DNA from: Anaerolineales bacterium
GTDB lineage: Bacteria; Chloroflexota; Anaerolineae; Anaerolineales; Villigracilaceae
Direction of reading: 5' to 3'
Length of the DNA stretch: 17,380 nt
Assembly: GCA_024763295.1 (NCBI GenBank)
Contig: JANTFU010000014.1
Span: 1-17,380, forward strand
The notes below the pieces were generated by a model that was given only the letters and a program-made list of their open reading frames with translations, searched no databases and was not told where the DNA came from. This document shows, in pieces, positions 13,440 through 17,380 of the stretch; positions within the stretch are counted from its first letter, which is position 1; each line of letters opens with the position of its first letter. A program made the position numbers and the translations under genes.

Positions 13440-14974
13440 ATTATCTTCTCCAGGAATTCCATATCCAGATTTTCTTCCAGTGTATTTGCAAGGCGGGTTA
13501 GAGATGCTGCAAAGAGAGCATCCGAAGACTGACAGGTTTCTGAAGATCTGTCAGGTCTTTCACGCCAACCCAAACTCTTTAGCCATGCTTTGCGAAAATT
13601 CTCGTTGGCAAAGAGACCGTGTACATAGCAGCCCCAAATTTTACCGTCATCGCTGCTGGCGCCATCCAAAACGTGGACGGCTTCTCCATTCCGTTCATTG
13701 ATTTGTAACCACGCGGATTTGCTCTCCGTGCGTCCCATGTGGATTTCGTAGCCGCTGATTTGGTGCCCTTCAAGCTCAGAAAACCAGCCCGCGCCCTTGC
13801 CAATTTGCGCCTTTGCCTGATGAGTGGCTTTTGTTCCAGCAAAGGTGGTTTCGGTGGGTAGCAGTCTTAATCCTTGTGCAGAATCTTGGCTGGATTCCAC
13901 CTGATCAGGATCGTGGATGGCTGAACCGAGCATTTGGTAGCCGCCGCAGATGCCAACGACGGGCGTCCCGTTGGCGGCAAGTTCTTGAATGGCGGTATCC
14001 AGCCCGATGGAACGTAACCAAGCCAAATCATTGAGCGTGCTCTTCGTCCCAGGGATGATGACTGCGGCGGGCTGCCCAAGCTGCTCGGCGCTATCCACAT
14101 AGCGGACATGAATTCCGTCTTCCGCAGCCAACGGATCGAAATCATCGAAGTTGGCAATACGGGGGAGATGGATGATTGCAATTTCGGCGCTGCTCCCCTC
14201 TGCCCTGTCGGGCATCTCCCCCCGATGGGGGGAGAGAAGCAGATTAGATTCAAGGGCAACCGCATCCTCTTCGGGGATGAAAAGGTTGTGAAGATAGGGG
14301 AGCACGCCGAGAACGGGCTTTTCACTTTTTTCTTCGAGAATTTTGACTCCATCTTCAAAGAGCGTGATGTCGCCGCGAAATTTATTGACAATGAGACCTT
14401 TGATGAGGTCTTTTTCGTCGTCGTCGAGCAGCCAAACGGTACCGATCAGTTGGGCGAAAATACCGCCGCGATCAATATCGCCCGCAAGCAAGACGGGGGC
14501 GTTGGCGTAGCGGGCGATTGCCATGTTGACGATATCGCCTGCTTTTAGGTTGAGTTCGGCGGCGCTGCCCGCCCCCTCGACGATGACAAGGTCGTATTGC
14601 TCGCGCAGATGGTCGAGGGCGGCGGTGGCGGCTTGCCAGAGGAGTTTCTTTTGCGGGTAATAGTCGCGCGCGGAAAGCCGTTTCCACGCCCGCCCGTTGA
14701 CGATGACTTGCGAACGCGTATCGGCTTCGGGTTTGATGAGGACGGGGTTCATGTCTACGGATGGCTCTAGTCCACAGGCGAGAGCTTGGGTGGCTTGGGC
14801 GCGTCCAATCTCGGCTCCATCGGGGCAGATGGCAGCGTTGTTAGACATATTTTGGGCTTTGTAGGGCGCAACTTTGATGCCGCGCCGCGCGAAGAGATGG
14901 CATAAACCCGTTACGAGCAGGCTTTTGCCGACGGAGGAGGAGGTCCCGAGGATGACGAGTACTTTGGCGGGCAT
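13427..14974 (-). CDS. cobQ: Cobyric acid synthase
   Basis: This 515-residue enzyme uses glutamine and ATP to amidate side chains b, d, e and g of adenosylcobyrinic acid a,c-diamide. The N-terminal synthetase domain has LGTSSSVGKSLL, the typical APYKAQNMSNNA and VEGAGSAAELNL. The C-terminal glutaminase domain has the nucleophile Cys343 in VGICGGYQML and His452 in CYVHGLF. The start at 14974 has AGGAAAA upstream. Two palindromic repeats are embedded in frame. One lies at the domain junction after EEDAVALES and encodes LLLSPHRGEMPDRAEG. The other is near the C-terminus and encodes RPDRSSETCQSS. Both fall between conserved blocks, so the enzyme is probably still active. The gene is also called cbiP. 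Confidence 0.95.
   Translation of the reverse strand: MPAKVLVILGTSSSVGKSLLVTGLCHLFARRGIKVAPYKAQNMSNNAAICPDGAEIGRAQATQALACGLEPSVDMNPVLIKPEADTRSQVIVNGRAWKRLSARDYYPQKKLLWQAATAALDHLREQYDLVIVEGAGSAAELNLKAGDIVNMAIARYANAPVLLAGDIDRGGIFAQLIGTVWLLDDDEKDLIKGLIVNKFRGDITLFEDGVKILEEKSEKPVLGVLPYLHNLFIPEEDAVALESNLLLSPHRGEMPDRAEGSSAEIAIIHLPRIANFDDFDPLAAEDGIHVRYVDSAEQLGQPAAVIIPGTKSTLNDLAWLRSIGLDTAIQELAANGTPVVGICGGYQMLGSAIHDPDQVESSQDSAQGLRLLPTETTFAGTKATHQAKAQIGKGAGWFSELEGHQISGYEIHMGRTESKSAWLQINERNGEAVHVLDGASSDDGKIWGCYVHGLFANENFRKAWLKSLGWRERPDRSSETCQSSDALFAASLTRLANTLEENLDMEFLEKIIWEK
13525..13559. repeat. Palindromic repeat inside cobQ, C-terminal copy
   Basis: AAGACTGACAG (13525-13535) and CTGTCAGGTCTT (13548-13559) are inverted copies with one base missing from the left arm, around a 12-nt centre. 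This resembles the dispersed ACCTGACAGGTTT...ACCTGTCAGGT repeat. It is read through in frame as RPDRSSETCQSS. Confidence 0.75.
14190..14242. repeat. Palindromic repeat inside cobQ, domain-junction copy
   Basis: The 53-bp element has CTGCT/AGCAG ends and two internal hairpins: TCTCCCCCC with GGGGGGAGA (14215-14235, perfect 9 bp) and GCCC with GGGC (14202-14213). It resembles dispersed GGCATCTCCCCC...GGGGGAGA repeats and is translated in frame as part of cobyric acid synthase. Confidence 0.8.
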
Positions 14975-15000
14975 GGTTTTCCTGTTATGCGGTTTTTCGG

Positions 15001-15017
15001 TTATCCAGTTTGGATAA
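15001..15017. repeat. Small inverted repeat upstream of cobQ
   Basis: TTATCC and GGATAA form a 6-bp stem with a 5-nt loop, 27 bases before the cobQ start. A similar T-rich GTTATCC sequence lies upstream of cobT near the right edge. The meaning is unclear. Confidence 0.4.
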
Positions 15018-15023
15018 AGGATT

Positions 15024-15108
15024 TAAACACGACGGACACAAAGGGGCGCAAAGAAAAACCTTGAAAGCCTTTCTTTTCCTTTGTGATTCTTGGTGGACTT
15101 TGTGTTTA
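15024..15108. repeat. Imperfect foldback repeat, copy 3
   Basis: TAAACAC (15024-15030) faces GTGTTTA (15102-15108). Further inward, GGACACAAAGGGGCGCAAAG on the left is opposed by CTTTGTGATTCTTGG and TGGACTTTG on the right. The composition and layout match copy 2. It lies between cobS and cobQ, so it would be transcribed in the cob message. Confidence 0.72.
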
Positions 15109-15138
15109 AGCATTTGTCAGAATTTGGGCACATAGTTT

Positions 15139-15864
15139 TTACGAGATGGCAAAGCTTAGGAGAAGGATGAGTTCGGTTAGCTCGGTGATCGCGCCGTATT
15201 GGTCGCCCGTTAAGCCTGGCAGCAGGCGCATGAAGTAGAGGGCAAGCGCAAAGGCGAATAGGGCGGCGATGAGCATGAGCAGAAATCCCCGTGTGCCTGC
15301 CAGCCAATAGACCGCGCCTGCGGTGATGAGTGTAGAGAATAGGGCTTGGGGCAGACCGGCGTTCTCTTTCATATCCTTGCCCAAGCCTTTTTCACGCGCA
15401 TACGGGAATGTGATGATAACGAGCGGCGATGTCCACCGCCCGACGACTGTTGCCATAACGAGAGCGAACATCGGGTTCAGGGATGATGCGAGGGCGGTAT
15501 ATTTGAGCAGCAGAATCAATATCCCAGCCGCGACGCCGAAAGCGCCCATGCGCGGGTCTTTTAATATCTCCAACCGACGCTCAACGGTAAATCCGCCAAA
15601 GAGAGCGTCGCAGGTGTCCATCAAGCCGTCCAGATGAAAGGCGCGCGTGAAGAAAACCCAGGCGAAGATAGTGAGGGCTGCGGCGATGGTTGCAGGGAAA
15701 ATGAGTTGGGCGGCTGCGTGGACGCCATAAAGCAGTCCACCGAGCGCCAAGCCGACCAGCGGAAAAAAGCCAACGGCACGCCCCATCTCTTGCGAGGTGA
15801 AAGGGCGGCGGATGAGGGGAGGAAAGATGGTGAGAAATTGGAAGGCGGCGAGAATTGAAGTCAT
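15139..15864 (-). CDS. cobS: Adenosylcobinamide-GDP ribazoletransferase (cobalamin synthase)
   Basis: This 241-residue multi-pass membrane enzyme joins alpha-ribazole (or its phosphate) to adenosyl-GDP-cobinamide, closing the nucleotide loop. CobS hallmarks are the N-terminal FQFLTIFPP, the acidic signature FHLDGLMDTCDALFGG (about residues 76-91), ILKDPRMGAFG and the C-terminal GLTGDQYGAITELTE. Hydrophobic segments cover most of the rest. Only a weak GGAT lies before the ATG. It follows cobT by 398 bases and precedes cobQ by 164 bases, both gaps filled with repeats, unlike the overlapping genes downstream. Confidence 0.95.
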   Translation of the reverse strand: MTSILAAFQFLTIFPPLIRRPFTSQEMGRAVGFFPLVGLALGGLLYGVHAAAQLIFPATIAAALTIFAWVFFTRAFHLDGLMDTCDALFGGFTVERRLEILKDPRMGAFGVAAGILILLLKYTALASSLNPMFALVMATVVGRWTSPLVIITFPYAREKGLGKDMKENAGLPQALFSTLITAGAVYWLAGTRGFLLMLIAALFAFALALYFMRLLPGLTGDQYGAITELTELILLLSFAIS

Positions 15865-15932
15865 TTTTTATCCGAAGATTTTTCGTAAAAATATTGGAGC
15901 ATTGGAGCAGTGGTTGAGTAGAGTGGTAGTAG

Positions 15933-16001
15933 TATCGCCACTCGTATCGAAACCAAAGCGGATGTTATACCCGCTACGATTTCGATACAAGTGGCACGAT
16001 A
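15933..16001. repeat. Large palindrome able to form a long hairpin
   Basis: The left arm TATCGCCACTCGTATCGAAA (15933-15952) opposes TTTCGATAC, AAGTGG and CACGATA (15980-16001), with a few bulges. An inner pair, AGCGG (15957-15961) and CCGCT (15971-15975), closes the loop. A short GGAGCATTGGAGCA direct repeat lies to its left. It is not followed by a T tract in either direction, so a simple terminator is unlikely. Confidence 0.7.
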
Positions 16002-16016
16002 AAGCTGTGTCAAGCT

Positions 16017-16236
16017 ACCTGATTGACTGACAAAACTATTTGGACACTTTTTTACCACTGAGACCACAGAGCGCACAGAATTTTTGAGAAAAAGGAGAGA
16101 AAAACAAAGACGAAATGCCCCAAAAGGCTTCAAACTCTCATGCTTTTCTCGCTTTTTCTCTCTCTCTTTTTTAAACTTTCTCCGTGTTCTCTGTGAACTC
16201 TGTGGTGAAGTTTTGAGATTTGTCAGGCAATCAGGT
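16017..16236. repeat. Foldback/MITE-like element, copy 4
   Basis: ACCTGATTGACTGACAAA (16017-16034) and TTTGTCAGGCAATCAGGT (16219-16236) are inverted copies matching at 17 of 18 positions. Inside are a second pair of long arms: ACCACTGAGACCACAGAG from 16054 and CTCTGTGAACTCTGTGGT ending at 16206. Unlike copies 1-3, it has distinct outer termini, which suggests a discrete non-autonomous element. Confidence 0.72.
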
Positions 16237-16262
16237 CAAGCTACTCAATCTCCGTCAACTTT

Positions 16263-17312
16263 TTATTCCTTATCCGAAACACCTGCCTCTGCAAAAGTTG
16301 CCATTTCGGCGAGCACTTTGCAGGCGGCTTCGGCGAGGGAGATGCCGAGAGCGGCGCCCGTGCCTTCGCCGAGACGGAAGTCAAGATCGACGAGGGGGTT
16401 GAGACCGAGCCATTCAATCATTTGCTGGTGTCCGGACTCTTGCGAGCGGTGCGCGGAGATGAGATAGGGGCGTACGGCGGGGGCGATGGCAACGGCGATC
16501 ATGGCGGCGGCGGTGGAGATGAAGCCATCGACCATGACGGGTTTGCGATGTGCGGCTGCGCCTAGAATGACGCCCGCGAGACCTGCAATTTCGAAACCGC
16601 CGACTTTGGCGAGAACGTCCAGCCCGTCTTTGGGATCGGGCTTGTTAATTTCGAGAGCACGCTCAATGGCGTCGATTTTGCGCTGAAGCCCAGCATCGTC
16701 CACGCCTGTGCCGCGACCAGCCAGTTTGGCAGGTGCGCTGCCCGTCAGTGCAGCGGCGATGGCGGCGGAGGGGGTGGTGTTGCCGATGCCCATATCGCCT
16801 GTGCCGACGATATCGAGACCTTTGGCGATTTCGGCTTCAACAACTTCGACGCCAGCGAGAATGGCTTTTTCGGCTTGCTCAGGTGTCATCGCTGCCCCTT
16901 TGGTAATATTCGCTGTGCCTTTGGCGATCTTTTTGTTTACCAAGAGCGGATGAGCTTCCATCTCAGCCGCAACGCCCATATCCACGATGGTGATGCGTGC
17001 GCCAACATGCTTGGCAAGCGCGTTGATCGCTGCGCCTTCGTAAAGGAAGTTGAGTACCATTTGCGGGGTGACTTCTTGCGGAAAGGCGCTGACGCCCTCT
17101 GCCACAACGCCGTGATCGCCTGCCATCGTGATGATGACTTTATCTTTGATTTCGGGAATGGCTTGCCCCGTGATGCCCGCGATTTGGATGGAGAGTTCTT
17201 CCAAACGTCCCAAGCTGCCCGCAGGTTTGGTGAGCATATTCTGACGTTCTTGGGCGGCTGCCATCGCTGTTTTGTTAAGGGGTTGAATTTTTGCAATGAG
17301 TTCTTTGAGCAT
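16263..17312 (-). CDS. cobT: Nicotinate-nucleotide:dimethylbenzimidazole phosphoribosyltransferase
   Basis: This 349-residue enzyme activates the lower ligand base by making alpha-ribazole phosphate from NaMN and dimethylbenzimidazole or a related base. Hallmarks are LTKPAGSLGRLEEL near the N-terminus, MAGDHGVVAEGVSAFPQEVT, DIVGTGDMGIGNTTPSAA, the GRGTGVDDAG loop and the C-terminal FRLGEGTGAALG with the catalytic Glu. The length is normal. The ATG at 17312 has AAGGA about eight bases upstream. It is the first visible gene of the minus-strand cobalamin cluster; the operon promoter, and any riboswitch, would lie at or beyond the right edge. Confidence 0.96.
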   Translation of the reverse strand: MLKELIAKIQPLNKTAMAAAQERQNMLTKPAGSLGRLEELSIQIAGITGQAIPEIKDKVIITMAGDHGVVAEGVSAFPQEVTPQMVLNFLYEGAAINALAKHVGARITIVDMGVAAEMEAHPLLVNKKIAKGTANITKGAAMTPEQAEKAILAGVEVVEAEIAKGLDIVGTGDMGIGNTTPSAAIAAALTGSAPAKLAGRGTGVDDAGLQRKIDAIERALEINKPDPKDGLDVLAKVGGFEIAGLAGVILGAAAHRKPVMVDGFISTAAAMIAVAIAPAVRPYLISAHRSQESGHQQMIEWLGLNPLVDLDFRLGEGTGAALGISLAEAACKVLAEMATFAEAGVSDKE

Positions 17313-17380
17313 GGAGATTCCTTTTTGTTGTTTGTTTTTTCGTTATTCTGTTGTCCAGTTATCCTGTTTTGCTGTTTTTT
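17313..17380. other. Upstream region of cobT, cut by the window edge
   Basis: The stretch is strongly T-rich on the plus strand and carries the cobT ribosome binding site (AAGGA on the minus strand). GTCCAGTTATCCTG resembles the sequence upstream of cobQ. No promoter or riboswitch can be assigned from 68 bases. Confidence 0.4.

Larger units (their letters stand above)
15865..16262. other. Gap between cobT and cobS filled by repeats
   Basis: This 398-base stretch holds no gene that I can support. It contains a large cruciform (15933-16001) and a foldback element (16017-16236). I looked on both strands for a cobalamin riboswitch, meaning the B12 box AGYCAGGAGACCTGCC and the conserved AACCCGGTG-type core, and found neither. 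Confidence 0.6.

Noticed and set aside
15865..16262. Possible cobalamin riboswitch upstream of cobS
   Set aside because: A GCCACT sequence and a long hairpin are present, but there is no B12 box and no AACCCGGTG-type core on either strand. The hairpin is better explained as a palindromic repeat. The gaps before cobQ and cobT were checked with the same result.
1..17380. CRISPR array
   Set aside because: No set of regularly spaced identical repeats was seen. The repeats present are isolated palindromes or foldbacks.

Overview
The window looks like bacterial chromosome, most plausibly from Chloroflexota, class Anaerolineae. That placement is an inference from family recognition: a DUF3105 protein, small SHOCT membrane proteins, Tat-exported extracytoplasmic enzymes with no outer-membrane components, and abundant palindromic dispersed repeats. 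No rRNA or other phylogenetic marker is present to settle it.

Layout. Positions 1-147 hold the 5' end of a transposase gene that runs off the left edge. Positions 360-9876 form a metal-handling (most likely copper) island. On the minus strand it has a Met/Gly-rich zinc-ribbon membrane protein and a Tat-signal L,D-transpeptidase. On the plus strand it has a DUF3105 membrane protein, a NarL/LuxR-type response regulator, a HisKA_3 sensor kinase, a Tat/lipobox multicopper oxidase, a SHOCT membrane protein and a CopB-type (CPH) P1B ATPase with a His-every-third-residue N-terminus. A truncated 3' remnant of comM (9925-10179) marks the right edge of the island. From 10255 to 17312 the minus strand carries a late-stage cobalamin operon in the order cobT, cobS, cobQ/cbiP, cobU, cbiB, cobD, cobC. 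It covers corrin-ring amidation, aminopropanol attachment, nucleotide-loop assembly and lower-ligand activation.

The strongest signal is regulatory. Five promoters in the island share one rigid architecture: a 16-bp box 1 (TACGCCAAAATGCCTA-like, a 7-2-7 inverted heptamer), then a 16-bp box 2 (TACGCTNNATTACGCT-like) starting exactly 24 nt after box 1, then a -10 hexamer (TATAAT, TATACT, TATACT, TAAACT, TATGCT) starting exactly 38 nt after box 2, with no recognisable -35. These promoters drive the multicopper oxidase, the SHOCT protein, the ATPase and, divergently from one shared perfect 20-bp palindrome, the L,D-transpeptidase unit and the DUF3105-RR-HK unit. The boxes centre near -42 and -66, as expected for an activator replacing the -35 contact. 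The natural candidate activator is the response regulator encoded inside the regulon. I infer an autoregulated, two-component-controlled copper-type stress regulon. It pairs oxidation (multicopper oxidase) and export (CopB) with envelope functions not usually counted as copper genes (L,D-transpeptidase, DUF3105, zinc-ribbon protein, SHOCT protein).

A second theme is palindromic repeats. Four foldback-type intergenic repeats are present. Short palindromic elements also sit in frame inside coding sequence: two in cobQ and one in the comM remnant.
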